Positions 60,301 through 63,510 are shown, numbered from the stretch's first letter. The stretch: DNA of 64,000 nucleotides from Saccharina japonica (GCA_008828725.1 MEHQ01002731.1:121520-185519), one strand, 5' to 3'. Numbers and translations are program-made. Notes: generated from the letters alone by a model not told the origin.

Positions 60301-61093
60301 TCACGTTCTAGTACGTATACACGTCGTACGAGCGGCCAAGATCGTTCATAGGGCATGAGCACGAAGCAACAGTAGTATCCGTACGAGTACACACTCGTTT
60401 GTACTGGTAGTGTATACTCTACTCGTACGCATACTCGTACGTGTACGTGTAGGAGTACGCTCGTACGAGTGCCTTCGGGAATCGATTTTTGTGCCACCAC
60501 TCTACGTACTCTCTCTCTCTCTTGCCAAGCAGCAGCACCTTTGGTGGTGGCTGCTCCAACGGCGTTTGCACCTTCCCGCCGGGTGGCCCAAACAGGCTCT
60601 CTAAAGTATCTCTCTCTCTACAGTATCTCTCAAATGCTTACAAAGGAGTAGTAGGAAGTCAGGTGGTGATGGTGTCGCTCCCGTTGGACCTTCGAAGTGT
60701 GCCGCACGAGCTCGTTGATATCCAGGGCCAGCAAGCGCTGAACGTCGTCGTCATCAGGCTGACGACGGACATTATCGTTGGCGTTGTTTTTCGTGAGCAC
60801 ACTCGGCGCCGATCGCCTTCCGTCGATGACGACGCGCGGGTCGCCATGCTCGCTGCCGGGCACGACCGCGGCTAGTGCTTGGTCTCGTCGCGACGGCCTC
60901 GGGGGGTACGCTTCAAAGCTGCGGAGCATGAGGCTCCTCATGTTCTCCGGGTCCAAAAGCTTCGCCGCTTGCGAGGAACCTGGTGCGGCTTGCCCTTGGT
61001 AAATGCCCATGCCCATGCCCATTCCGTCGTGATCGGGTAAGCCAAAGAGAGGCGGCTGTGGCACCGCGGTTGCCATGGCCGTCTGTTCCCGAG
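13392..61093 (-). CDS. Giant IQ / coiled-coil / WW protein gene (whole span)
   Basis: At least 26 exons on the minus strand give about 2,340 codons. Domain order: low-complexity N-terminus (about residues 1-760); Trp-containing basic helices (760-830); eleven IQ motifs of the IQxxxRGxxxR type (about 830-1430) with Ala/Glu and polyGln spacers; coiled coil (about 1620-1910); acidic Ser/Gly run; Ala-rich run; three WW domains at the C-terminus ending WGPTP and TGA. IQ motifs bind calmodulin or EF-hand light chains and WW domains bind proline-rich ligands, so a calcium-regulated scaffold is inferred. No motor, kinase, calponin-homology or RasGAP domain was seen, which argues against myosin and IQGAP. 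Exon 6-7 and 14-15 joins and the 27-35 kb part remain open. Gene not recognised by name. Confidence 0.8.
13628..13895 (-). repeat. Family A SINE-like repeat, full length
   Basis: It lies antisense to the 552-791 copy, i.e. in the same direction as the giant gene, with its tail end at 13628-13650 reduced to a short G-rich stretch. It sits in the intron between WW2 halves. Confidence 0.75.
14031..14110 (-). repeat. Family A tail fragment with G run
   Basis: Only the tail-proximal 60 bp (CATGCATGACCGTACTCGTA, CCTCGCATCCCTACAAT) remain next to a run of about 20 G. Confidence 0.65.
14474..14695 (-). CDS. Giant gene exon 25, end of WW1 and start of WW2
   Basis: It opens EASWTNPYDGG, giving WW1 its second Trp and its Pro, then a Thr/Gly linker, then KWSEAIDEGTGTTYYYNVIT, the first part of WW2. 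The donor GTATGT is at the same domain position as in exon 24. Confidence 0.92.
14720..15135 (+). repeat. TTG microsatellite
   Basis: Imperfect (GTT)n extends for 400 bp within the WW1 intron. A 90-bp internal unit with TTTTTTCTTGGTTTGGTG recurs twice. Confidence 0.9.
15138..15258. mobile_element. Family C MITE
   Basis: It has inverted ends CTACCACGGGGGACCACAG and TACGATGGTCCCCCGTGATAG, with ACGGTACACACAAAAACCTA inside. Confidence 0.75.
15662..15725 (-). pseudogene. Relic of a WW-domain exon
   Basis: Read on the minus strand it aligns with the 3' end of exon 24: ACTGAGACGAAAACGCGGG against ACTGGGACGAAAGCGCGGG, and TTCAACGTCATTACACAG|GTA against TTCAACACCATTACGCAG|GTA. The Trp codon has become a stop and a small insertion breaks the frame, so it cannot encode a WW domain. 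It lies inside the intron that separates the two halves of WW1. Confidence 0.75.
15760..16080 (-). repeat. ACGATTCGTGAC degenerate tandem repeat
   Basis: The word ACGATTC(G/T) with A-rich spacers recurs about every 20-40 bp on the minus strand. The same repeat is found in plus orientation at 26270-26540. Confidence 0.5.
16198..16286 (+). mobile_element. Family D TTAA MITE
   Basis: It is nearly full length, from TTAACCCATTCAGAACTG to AAAGGGTTAA. Confidence 0.78.
16388..16832. mobile_element. Family E fold-back element, empty TTAA site
   Basis: The two arms are inverted: GGCGCTCCTTAACCC with ATCGTCGGAATTTTAATT on the left and ATTTGGGTTAAGGAGC on the right, and outer ends GGATGGAGGTG... versus ACCTCTACCGTAGCACGCG. 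Both arms keep an unoccupied TTAA in CTCCTTAACC. No coding capacity. Confidence 0.6.
17000..17374. repeat. Degenerate 40-50-bp tandem repeat
   Basis: Units such as GGTTAACCGAAGCCACCTAC and GTTAGCCAAAGGCACCTATA repeat about seven times up to the exon 24 donor. The last unit contributes the splice-donor context. Confidence 0.5.
17375..17956 (-). CDS. Giant gene exon 24, Ala-rich and first half of WW1
   Basis: It reads LGGTASPDPSEKLPTGELDR, a long Ala/Gly/Ser region with a run of eight Ala, and ends EWVEYWDESAGASYFFNTIT then Q. That is the first two strands of a WW domain. The intron (donor GTAGGT) cuts it before the third strand, which lies in exon 25. Confidence 0.9.
18360..18605 (-). repeat. 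Two tandem family A fragments
   Basis: Both retain the tail side (CCTCGCATCCCTGCGAAGTG, GACGGAGCACGTCG). The first starts in a run of 12 G. Confidence 0.65.
18898..19218 (-). CDS. Giant gene exon 23, acidic then Ser/Gly-rich
   Basis: It reads EDDLDYADSDEGGASQATTS and a long Ser-Gly run, ending GAAAETEKS. The acceptor is TTTTTTTTCAAG, the donor GTAAGA, phase 0. The low-complexity linker separates the coiled coil from the WW domains. Confidence 0.82.
19260..21060. other. Giant gene intron, mostly unrecognised
   Basis: It holds a partial family E element at about 20460-20680 (GAGCTCTTCACATGAGGAGC, AAAAAGTGGTACCCCTACCG) and a few short open frames without motif or splice support. The frame LRLFLPAEIVPATLKN near 19860 looks faintly histone-H2B-like but is too short to call. 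Confidence 0.4.
21090..21400 (+). repeat. CAC/CAA microsatellite
   Basis: Three hundred bases of CACCACCAC and CAACAACAA give Thr-, His- and Pro-rich artefact frames on the plus strand and Gly/Val-rich ones on the minus strand. Confidence 0.95.
21409..21519 (-). CDS. Giant gene exon 22, coiled coil
   Basis: It reads EKAEQQERLRLDAESEANAK and ERVREKAAVEAGARLMQ. Acceptor GACTAG, donor GTTAGC, 111 nt, phase 0. A large CAC/CAA microsatellite begins just downstream in the intron. Confidence 0.85.
21950..22095 (+). repeat. Short tandem repeat GCATGCCTTATTGGAATAAG
   Basis: About seven degenerate 20-bp units with self-complementary GGCATGCC cores. Confidence 0.6.
22413..22472 (-). CDS. Giant gene exon 21, coiled coil (60 nt)
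   Basis: It reads EQELRTAELRMQMENLRALQ. Acceptor CCTTAG, donor GTGCGC. Only 20 codons, phase 0 at both ends. Confidence 0.82.
22648..22718 (-). repeat. Family B repeat
   Basis: It shares GTACTCATTTGTTGCTTACC and CTCTTTCGAGAC with the 8862 copy. It is preceded by a 300-bp G-rich tract. Confidence 0.6.
23767..23844 (-). CDS. Giant gene exon 20, coiled coil
   Basis: It reads EERRAELEAIEKLKRQLEEE and KNKANL. Acceptor CTCGCAG, donor GTGAGT, 78 nt, phase 0. It has a clean a/d heptad pattern of Leu and Ile. Confidence 0.88.
24740..25440. repeat. Minisatellite of about 56 bp, about 12 units
   Basis: Each unit contains CGCACCAACCAATAGCCTGA, TGCGCTCAACCAATTGGATA and TCATTGGCCAACA. Units are 80-95 percent alike by eye. 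It ends 60 bp before exon 19. Confidence 0.85.
25504..25590 (-). CDS. Giant gene exon 19, coiled coil
   Basis: It reads EQLRQEEARRLESHAAWEAR and QKEKDEQAK. Acceptor CCGACAG, donor GTATTG, 87 nt, phase 0. Confidence 0.87.
25635..26035 (-). repeat. Two tandem family A copies
   Basis: The first (25635-25825) and second (25825-26035) both run CATGCATGGCC to a GAGTTGCATCC-type end. Tandem placement suggests insertion of one next to the other or local duplication. Confidence 0.7.
26270..26540 (+). repeat. ACGATTCGTGAC degenerate tandem repeat, second array
   Basis: Words such as CACGATTCGTGAC and AAAACAAAT repeat every 30-40 bp. It is related to 15760-16080 in the opposite orientation. Confidence 0.55.
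26789..27106 (-). CDS. Giant gene exon 18, Gln-rich coiled coil
   Basis: It reads ETDDLNKNQQQQQQLDRQQR, many Glu/Gln heptads such as RRKQEQQEQQEQQRRQEKQL, and ends AEEAAEAQRVALLELQ before GTACCG. The start shown uses AG at 27107-27108 and keeps phase 0. A stronger acceptor at 27183 would add about 25 codons but requires a phase-2 exon upstream. Confidence 0.8.
27185..27480. repeat. Minisatellite of about 60 bp, five units
   Basis: Units read CAGCACACTACCGCACTGTA, GAGGCATGGCTTTACCACCT and TTCTCACTCATA. The array abuts exon 18 upstream. Confidence 0.8.
28017..28276. mobile_element. Cluster of three TTAA MITEs
   Basis: A family D copy (28017-28100), a related palindromic 90-bp element whose arms are CCTTTTAGGACTGGAGTCCC and its complement (28098-28192), and a reversed family D copy (28197-28276). 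They share TTAA boundaries. Confidence 0.7.
28610..28875 (-). repeat. Family A SINE-like repeat, full length
   Basis: The tail is a run of 14 G at 28611-28624. It is most similar to the copies at 13628 and 33905. Confidence 0.75.
29223..29348. mobile_element. Family C MITE
   Basis: GACTGTTACGGGGGACCATA at the left pairs with CACCCCGTAATAG at the right. Two more copies follow within 700 bp. Confidence 0.75.
29466..29735 (-). CDS. Unrecognised open frame containing family F
   Basis: The minus strand reads ADFLCALSANKHQIEFLEFT, ISDYATKNIIFM and then the family F peptide MRTYKIRKYARSKYYTQLAK and MNFDEILELTAV, all in one frame. The first part has the Leu/Ile spacing of a leucine-rich repeat, but one unit is too little to assign. 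GTGAGA after IIFM could be a donor. It sits antisense-free in a giant-gene intron and may be a transposon-borne exon. Confidence 0.35.
   Translation of the reverse strand, partial: CHHLGGAADFLCALSANKHQIEFLEFTISDYATKNIIFMVRERLHSMPYISYMRTYKIRKYARSKYYTQLAKMNFDEILELTAVVYLIF
29801..29912. mobile_element. Family C MITE
   Basis: It is preceded by CGGACAACGCGCGGCACCG, which is repeated before the next copy at 29945, so the two copies and their flank were duplicated together. Confidence 0.7.
29968..30090. mobile_element. Family C MITE
   Basis: It has intact inverted ends, ATACGAGGGACCATCAC and ATGGTCCCCCGTGATAG. Confidence 0.72.
30541..30645 (+). repeat. Family F repeat
   Basis: This copy keeps ATGAGTTTCGACGAAATCCT for MSFDEILELTAV but has a small insertion upstream that interrupts the Arg/Lys-rich half of the frame. 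Confidence 0.5.
30805..31735. mobile_element. TIR DNA transposon of about 0.93 kb
   Basis: The ends are inverted: GGGGGGCCTATATAAGGCGG at the left and its complement at the right. Sub-terminal CCGCCTTATCTCGAA and CCGCCCTATT blocks are also repeated in both orientations. Inside, the minus strand holds an open stretch reading AHFRLHSLESAAEACGNGDA, LYLQKARMSFIKADASKPVQ and ADMRQF, not recognised as a transposase. It is probably a non-autonomous element that may carry a captured gene piece. Confidence 0.7.
31832..32278. mobile_element. Family E element with two family D insertions
   Basis: The outer ends are GTGCTACGATAGAGGTATA and CCTCTACCATAGCATGCG. At the CTCCTTAACC site, two family D copies (31903-31984 and 31985-32068) are inserted head to tail. 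An N at 31827 lies just outside. Confidence 0.65.
32316..32513 (+). CDS. Coiled-coil exon on the opposite strand
   Basis: The plus strand reads VEKGRQAAEEAVALRLKMEG, EEEKARKRQAGADPRTNLLV and QAPSKNK, between CACAG and GTGAGG. It is 198 nt and phase 0 at both ends, like every neighbouring exon of the minus-strand giant gene, and of the same Glu/Lys/Ala helical type. No equivalent frame exists on the minus strand. It may be an exon of that gene caught in an inversion, a nested gene, or an assembly error. See findings. Confidence 0.65.
32870..33000. repeat. Family H repeat, copy 2
   Basis: It reads CTCATGTTGCCGGGTGGGA, GGATCTGTACTATGCAGATC and CTGCACAATCTCG. It borders the GATC-rich minisatellite. 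Confidence 0.5.
33001..33500. repeat. 24-bp minisatellite GATCTAGATCATGATC
   Basis: About 20 units of GATCTAGATCATGATCTATC then TGTA. Each unit is rich in self-complementary GATC, CTAG and ATGAT words. The open frame with Asp-Leu-Asp-His repeats is an artefact of the 24-bp period. Confidence 0.9.
33905..34158 (+). repeat. Family A SINE-like repeat, full length
   Basis: It is the best plus-strand copy. Its 5' boundary GTGGCCACACCGAAAGTTAA also appears (reversed) beside the copies at 13628 and 28610, so the family extends about 30 bp upstream of CCATATGCAAG. Confidence 0.75.
34318..34400 (+). repeat. GGGTC pentanucleotide array
   Basis: Fifteen GGGTC units. A short reverse-complementary patch at 34430-34475 would allow a hairpin. 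Confidence 0.85.
35415..35495 (-). CDS. Giant gene exon 17, coiled coil
   Basis: It reads AMREVREAHNKDAEEIALMK and NRLKEEE. Acceptor GGTGGCAG, donor GTGTGT, 81 nt, phase 0 at both ends. Confidence 0.85.
35690..36090. mobile_element. Tandem ends of family E elements
   Basis: Several copies of the terminal block (TGCTACCTCTATCGTA, ATAGAGGTATACCTTATTTT, GGCTATTTTTGGCTA) lie in direct and inverted order without full internal sequence. Confidence 0.55.
36109..36222. mobile_element. Family C MITE
   Basis: ACTATTACGGAGGACCATAG pairs with CTATGGTCCCCCGTAATAG. This is the most intact copy. Confidence 0.82.
36594..36724. mobile_element. Family C MITE
   Basis: It has GTAATACGGAGGACCATC and TACTATGGTCCTCCGTAATA ends, with a small insertion near the left end. 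Confidence 0.78.
36725..37660. other. Giant gene intron, nothing recognised
   Basis: Mixed sequence. Short open frames on both strands carry no motif. A phrase near 36840 (GGAGCTAAGCCGATACTAG) is only loosely 5S-rRNA-like. Confidence 0.4.
37666..37791 (-). CDS. Giant gene exon 16, coiled coil
   Basis: It reads KELAAKLKVEVAVRLAEQDV and ERELASRQAEEERARDREAV, with heptad-like spacing of Leu, Val and Ala. Acceptor ACGCAG, donor GTAAGG, phase 0 at both ends. Confidence 0.85.
38254..38325 (-). CDS. Giant gene exon 15 (5' edge uncertain)
   Basis: The coding core is EWSFEDVERIHRDMRRGIED then ELN, with donor GTGAGA. Upstream the frame runs into Gly/Ser-rich sequence with several AG acceptors between about 38385 and 38325, so the true start may be up to 60 nt further 5'. 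Confidence 0.7.
39233..39450 (+). repeat. ACT microsatellite
   Basis: (CTA)n and (CCACTA)n units extend close to the exon 14 donor. Confidence 0.9.
39546..40111 (-). CDS. Giant gene exon 14, IQ motif 11 and Ala/Ser-rich region
   Basis: It begins KKRAAAVKIQGRARVMAAKQ and continues into Ser/Ala/Gly-rich sequence ending SSAPAA. I chose donor GTACGA after 39546 (phase 2). Reading on to a stop near 39500 is the alternative. Confidence 0.8.
40919..41383 (-). CDS. Giant gene exon 13, IQ motifs 9 and 10, polyGln
   Basis: It opens AVGRGGVARTEARRRKQKRL, which joined to exon 12 gives KIQAVGRGGVARTEARR. A polyGln/Glu stretch of about 45 residues follows, encoded by a CAG-type repeat at 41047-41172. EAGAIRIQAAVRGGQARVES is IQ motif 10. 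The donor GTGCTA follows VQEK. Confidence 0.88.
42160..42412. mobile_element. Family E element, partial
   Basis: GGAGCTCCTCAAATGAGGAGC at the left and CTACTGTAGCACCCACG at the right flank diverged internal sequence. Confidence 0.45.
42740..42812 (+). repeat. Family B repeat
   Basis: It contains GGGTCAAATGACTAAGGCAA and a C-rich end, 20 bp from the exon 12 donor. Confidence 0.55.
42833..43420 (-). CDS. Giant gene exon 12, IQ motif 8 and Ala/Glu spacer
   Basis: It begins ERKQVAAAVHIQRITRGRAT, continues as a 150-residue Glu/Ala/Gly spacer with a run of 11 Ala, and ends TRTEAASKIQ, where the intron splits IQ motif 9. The acceptor GGCACAG is pyrimidine-led. The donor is GTGCGG. Confidence 0.88.
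43740..44765. repeat. One-kilobase pyrimidine tract
   Basis: The plus strand is almost only C and T, ending in about 500 bp of CCCCTGTCCCCTAT-type heptamers directly after exon 11. The giant-gene transcript would carry it as a purine run. Confidence 0.9.
44770..44979 (-). CDS. Giant gene exon 11, IQ motifs 6 and 7
   Basis: It reads SSAAVRIQAAQRRKRAVAL and EAAAIAIQRVGRGRVARKKI, ending ADIALRRE. Acceptor AAAGCAG, donor GTACGT, phase 0. A long pyrimidine tract lies in the intron just downstream on the plus-strand left side. Confidence 0.92.
45078..45142 (-). repeat. Family A tail fragment beside 31-nt G run
   Basis: TATTCATGTCGTGCCCGGCC is the tail-adjacent end of family A. The G run at 45112-45142 follows on the other side. 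Confidence 0.5.
45401..46180. other. Giant gene intron with one doubtful open frame
   Basis: A plus-strand frame of 111 codons (45401-45736) reads NAPLGKGRISFPRNWPRFLG among others. It has no match I know, no splice support, and overlaps nothing conserved. Otherwise nothing is recognised. Confidence 0.3.
46181..46309. mobile_element. Family C MITE
   Basis: GACTATTATTACGAGACACC pairs with ACTATGGGCACCCGTAATAG. Confidence 0.72.
46497..46690. repeat. Family G repeat, copy 2
   Basis: It is colinear with 1768-1950. It carries a short extra insertion (TATATCATA) and ends AACCGGCACTATAGAGTAC. Confidence 0.65.
46764..46925 (-). CDS. Giant gene exon 10, IQ motifs 4 and 5
   Basis: It reads IQQSARGFLGRRKACAAREE and STAIQSAWRGLLGRRKAE, two textbook IQ motifs 25 residues apart, the spacing seen in myosin necks. 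Acceptor GCGCAG, donor GTGAGG. Confidence 0.92.
47040..47405. mobile_element. Family E element with a family D insertion
   Basis: The right end is ACCTCTAACGTAGCACGCG. A reversed family D copy (47251-47333) interrupts the sequence that reads ATTTGGGTTAAGGAGC in the empty copy at 16740-16760, exactly at TTAA. Confidence 0.65.
47981..48055 (-). CDS. Giant gene exon 9
   Basis: It reads ARQRRERRRAQRILALKRTR and RAAIK. It completes IQ motif 3 and opens IQ motif 4, with the intron falling directly before Ile-Gln. Acceptor CCAACAG, donor GTACAG, phase 0 at both ends. Confidence 0.85.
48524..48662 (-). CDS. Giant gene exon 8, IQ motifs 2 and 3
   Basis: It reads KRRRRLEICSVVRMQAVARG, RAGRWRAAKA and NAAAVKIQDQ. 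The first is a full IQ motif; the second is cut by the intron after KIQDQ and completed in exon 9. Acceptor ACCGCAG, donor GTGCCT. Confidence 0.85.
49066..49169 (-). CDS. Giant gene exon 7, IQ motif 1
   Basis: It reads ALGEWRRRARLQKRAEEAAA and then ALLLQKTALGFVGRR, an IQ-like motif with Leu-Gln in place of Ile-Gln. The donor GTGAGA leaves phase 2, which joins exon 8 exactly. Confidence 0.8.
49230..49600 (+). repeat. GGT-rich microsatellite and G run
   Basis: Imperfect (GGT)n and (GTTGGT)n with a terminal run of 14 G. Gly- and Val-rich frames are artefacts. Confidence 0.88.
49601..52258. other. Giant gene intron region, possible missing exon
   Basis: The exon 6 to 7 phase conflict predicts a small exon here. 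I see no convincing one on the minus strand. On the plus strand at about 51361-51419, GWRVLSHIARWEINRRKS lies between CAG and GTACAT and has the Trp-rich helical look of exons 5-6, but support is weak. A decayed family E element lies near 51548-51700 and a short GCGTGGGGTG repeat near 51070-51210. Confidence 0.3.
52259..52327 (-). CDS. Giant gene exon 6
   Basis: It reads WEGRSLETAMATWTRHREYM then AN. The acceptor GGGTAG completes the Arg codon left by exon 5. The donor is GTGAGA, phase 2. That does not fit exon 7, so one small exon between 52.2 and 49.2 kb is probably missing. Confidence 0.65.
52435..52640. repeat. Family I repeat, copy 2
   Basis: It shares ACAGGTGGTCGGGA plus poly-C, GGCGTGAAAAAG and GTGCCGACAACC-like words with 9937-10260. 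Confidence 0.4.
53261..53400 (-). CDS. Giant gene exon 5, Trp-containing helix
   Basis: It reads SGLVDLKARVRADVAWVQET and CCKWGAEKIAELTL. Acceptor ACCACAG, donor GTGTGA, phase 0 in and phase 2 out. The two Trp residues in amphipathic helices recall calmodulin- or centrin-binding repeats, but the match is loose. Confidence 0.75.
53795..53936 (-). CDS. Giant gene exon 4
   Basis: It reads RPSTRDDFDEFGGRETPHIL, RRSSLAGGGEEAEGAIEELR and RQLEITE. Acceptor ATGCAG, donor GTACCC. The end is predicted helical and the frame is fixed by both neighbours. Confidence 0.75.
54240..54325. repeat. Family H repeat, partial
   Basis: TAGCTCATGTTGGCGGGTAG, GAGCCGTATAGCC and GATGATCTAGATCGTG link it to 9590 and to the GATC minisatellite at 33001. 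Confidence 0.45.
54524..55917 (-). CDS. Giant gene exon 3, long disordered exon
   Basis: It begins RMEAALRSASHDARLLSNRL after a pyrimidine-rich acceptor and continues for 464 codons of Ser/Gly/Ala-rich sequence. It contains LIAMFAAEERLCAMANHLGS and a Met/Gly/Glu repeat near the end. The donor GTGAGC leaves phase 2, matching exon 4. It is the longest exon and looks intrinsically disordered. Confidence 0.8.
56255..57010. mobile_element. Decayed family E elements
   Basis: Paired words GAGCTGCTC/GAGGAGCTTC, GCACGAGGAGCTCC and TTGAGGAGCTCAACC mark at least two degraded copies between exons 2 and 3. Confidence 0.4.
57283..57380 (+). repeat. ATC microsatellite
   Basis: (CAT)n of about 30 units just 3' of exon 2. 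Ile-, Met- and Asp-rich frames are artefacts. Confidence 0.92.
57679..57981 (-). CDS. Giant gene exon 2, basic low-complexity
   Basis: It encodes VSNNNGSGSSSVHGGGGSTH and then GQKKQARRKRRRASRSASPS, ending LGLSPSDMQ. Acceptor GGCAG, donor GTAAGC, phase 0 at both ends, in agreement with exons 1 and 3. The KKQARRKRRR cluster could act in nuclear import; that is inference. Confidence 0.75.
58346..58442. mobile_element. Family C MITE
   Basis: GACTATTACGGAGGACCATA pairs with CACCCCGTAATA. The right arm is shortened. Confidence 0.7.
58815..58998. repeat. Palindromic segment related to family F flank
   Basis: CACGCAGCTTGCAAATTTT at 58841 and AACTTTGCAAGCTGCGTGAT at 58977 are inverted, as are the CAATCGGT and ACCGATTG words inside. 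CTTTGCAAGCTGCGTGATA resembles CTTTGCTAGCTGAGTGTAA of family F. Confidence 0.5.
59690..59850 (+). repeat. Ten-base degenerate repeat
   Basis: Units such as CATACAATTCATACAAATCA run for about 160 bp. No coding value. Confidence 0.6.
60642..61093 (-). CDS. Giant gene exon 1 (first exon seen)
   Basis: The frame reads MATAVPQPPLFGLPDHDG, then MRSLMLRSFEAYPPRPSRRD and LLALDINELVRHTSK. The ATG at 61076-61074 may be the start. A possible acceptor TTTCCAG at 61094 would instead make this an internal exon beginning at 61093. The donor is GTAAGC, phase 0. Alternative donor GTCCAA inside the exon is weaker. Confidence 0.6.
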
Positions 61094-61783
61094 CTGGAAA
61101 GTAGACAGCATTGCACAGAGCGCAAAAGCACAGCAATGCACGGCAGCGATGCACAGCAACAATGCAGCAACAACACAGCAACAACACCAAGCACAGCAAA
61201 GTGTGGAGGATATCAAAGCAAAGAAAAAGCAGAGCAGAAGCGAAAAGAGCAAAGCACAGCCGCAGCACCAGATAACGAACAGGTCGAAACGTTTTTTCAA
61301 CCGTTCGAAATTGCACCGCATTTTTTTAAGTACTGTAGTTGCGCCGCACTTCTGAGTGTTCACCAGAAAGCGTATGACGTATGATAGAAGCATCACACTC
61401 GCGCTATCCTACACCTGTACGAAGACAGACGAGGCATGGCAGCCACAGGGAGAGCGTGCACTGCGTAAGCTCCCACGCTCTGATGCATATCTACATAGGC
61501 TGTGCTGTCCGGTCTCGGGGCTCTAGATCGCTCACCGTGGAACGCCACAAAGGCCCTCGTCCTTGGATTTCAGCACAGGTGACCAGTGACTCAAATCGAA
61601 TCTACCCGCACCGGATACAGGGAAGGGTATATCTTTGACGAAGGATACGTACGAGCTACGTAGAATCTGTCTGGCGATGGACTCCTGCTACTGCTACTAC
61701 TGCTACTACTGCTGCAGCTAATTCGTGCCTTCAAATTGTGCTCGGTCGATCATCACGGTGACACTACTCCCTACTGCAGTACG

Positions 61784-62092
61784 TCTGGGGCAGCAGGCTT
61801 CTCTCAGAGGGAGCACCGTTGTCGAGGGAAACACTCCCACAGCATTATTAGTCGAGGCGGTGCTGGGTGGACTCGACAGCTTCTTCTGCTGCTGCTTGAA
61901 TCGTGGTTGCTGGTACAATACGTGATCTCGCCCAGTACGAGTGCGTATAAGACGTACGTGCAGGCTTCGCGCGAGGCCAGTGGGCGATCTTCTGCGCAAG
62001 AGCAAAGACACGGCGATAATGAAGATCTCGGCAGCCTACGCGTTTCACCTGAACAACCAGGTCGAGGCTGGCTTGGCCTGCGTTGGAAAATG
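61784..62092 (+). CDS. Possible two-exon coding segment, unassigned
   Basis: After TACTGCAG the plus strand reads RLGQQASLRGSTVVEGNTPT and ALLVEAVLGGLDSFF, up to a GTACAA site near 61914. About 100 bp further, after GCGCAAGAG, it reads KDTAIMKISAAYAFHLNNQV and EAGLACVGK before GTGAGC. The join would be in frame. The second part is helical and faintly TPR-like. It lies beyond the 5' end of the giant gene and points away from it. Confidence 0.35.
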
Positions 62093-62624
62093 TGAGCCTC
62101 TCTACCACTGCTGTTGTTTTTTCATGTCAATTTTATTTAATACGTGCCCAGACTTGACGACTACGTTGTGTTACGTACTGTTTGTACCTCACCACAACTG
62201 CGCGTCAGCGCGCTGTTCCCACGATTTTGAGGGGGGGAACTCGTACTGCTGTACGCACAGCAGTACTTGGAATTAGCGGGGGGGGATGTTTTTGCTCGCG
62301 GGATTGTCCTATTCAAAGTCTGTATGGCCAGATGGTAACCGTAGAATAAAAGCCAGGTGTGGCACAGTACATGTACATATGTAGCTCTGTAGCTTGGTGC
62401 ACATACTGCTGCTGTGTTGTATTCCCATACACTATGTAGCGCCAAGGGCGGAGCCGTGGCCGTACCGCTACGAGTGCCTACAAAATAATTTAAAGAAAAA
62501 CGGGGGGGGGCAGAGTCTATATTTCAGGTATCAGGTATGCATCTGATCCGACGATGAGGGTTGCTTACCGCTTTCGTACTCGAGCAAATCGTAAATCAAC
62601 ACATTGTGTACGAGGCGACTACGA

Positions 62625-62815
62625 CGTATAACTAACCCTAACCCTAACCCTGACCCTTAGCCAATCAGACCAGCCCTAACCCTGACCTTAAGCCAATCAG
62701 ACCAGCTCTAACCCTGACCCTAAGCCAATCAGACCAGCCCTGACCCTGACCCTAAGCCGCTCAGACCAACCCTAACCCTGACCCTTAGCCGATCAGATCA
62801 GACCAGATCTAGAAG
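62625..62815 (+). repeat. Telomere-like CCCTAA minisatellite
   Basis: Units of about 37 bp combine CCCTAACCCTGACCC with TTAGCCAATCAGACCAG, five times. The CCCTAA words match TTAGGG telomere repeats, but the array is interstitial. Confidence 0.85.
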
Positions 62816-63201
62816 AAGTGGTAAGCTCTACGCAATGCCGACGATATCGGGCATATATATATTATACGTACCTCATCAGTTGAGGGGTCCCGTCAGGCCG
62901 ACATGTTTCGACCTCAAAAGTGCGACCACGGTACGTATATAGGACGGGTCCATTGCGGTCAGGAGGACAAACTAAAGAATAGCAGTAGTGTGAGCGTGTA
63001 GCACACATATTGATTCGTTCATGTCTGTTCATGTTTTGCAAGCGTGTGTATACGTTGCATTTTGGGTTGGAACCCACCACCCCTCCCCTCCAACGTAACA
63101 GCCCGCGTCTTTTGCTTTGTGAGTTGCCGAAAATTTTCGACCCAAGTTAACAAACCCCCCCCCCCCCCGCCCGGTTCCTTCTCCTCATATACGAGAGGTG
63201 T

Positions 63202-63310
63202 ATCCTGCATGAGGACATACAAAATCCGTAAGTACGCGCGATCGAAGCATCACACACAGCTTGCAACTATGAGTTTCGACGAAATCCTCGAACTCTCCTC
63301 TCTTATTTTT
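63202..63310 (+). repeat. Family F repeat
   Basis: It keeps the open frame MRTYKIRKYARSKHHTQLAT then MSFDEILELSS. Confidence 0.55.
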
Positions 63311-63510
63311 TATAAATGTTGTCGTATGTGGGGTTGCAATCGTCATTTGTTTGGTCGTGGTTTTTTCTGTAGACTTATGCTACACCTTCACGGAGTAATT
63401 GAAGTAGGTATTGTTTAATTGTAGATGAGGCCTTCAGCCCCCAAATGGGAGGTCTCTACGTAGTGTATTTTTTTCTCTGAAATCACACACACACATCTAT
63501 CCGCTCATAA

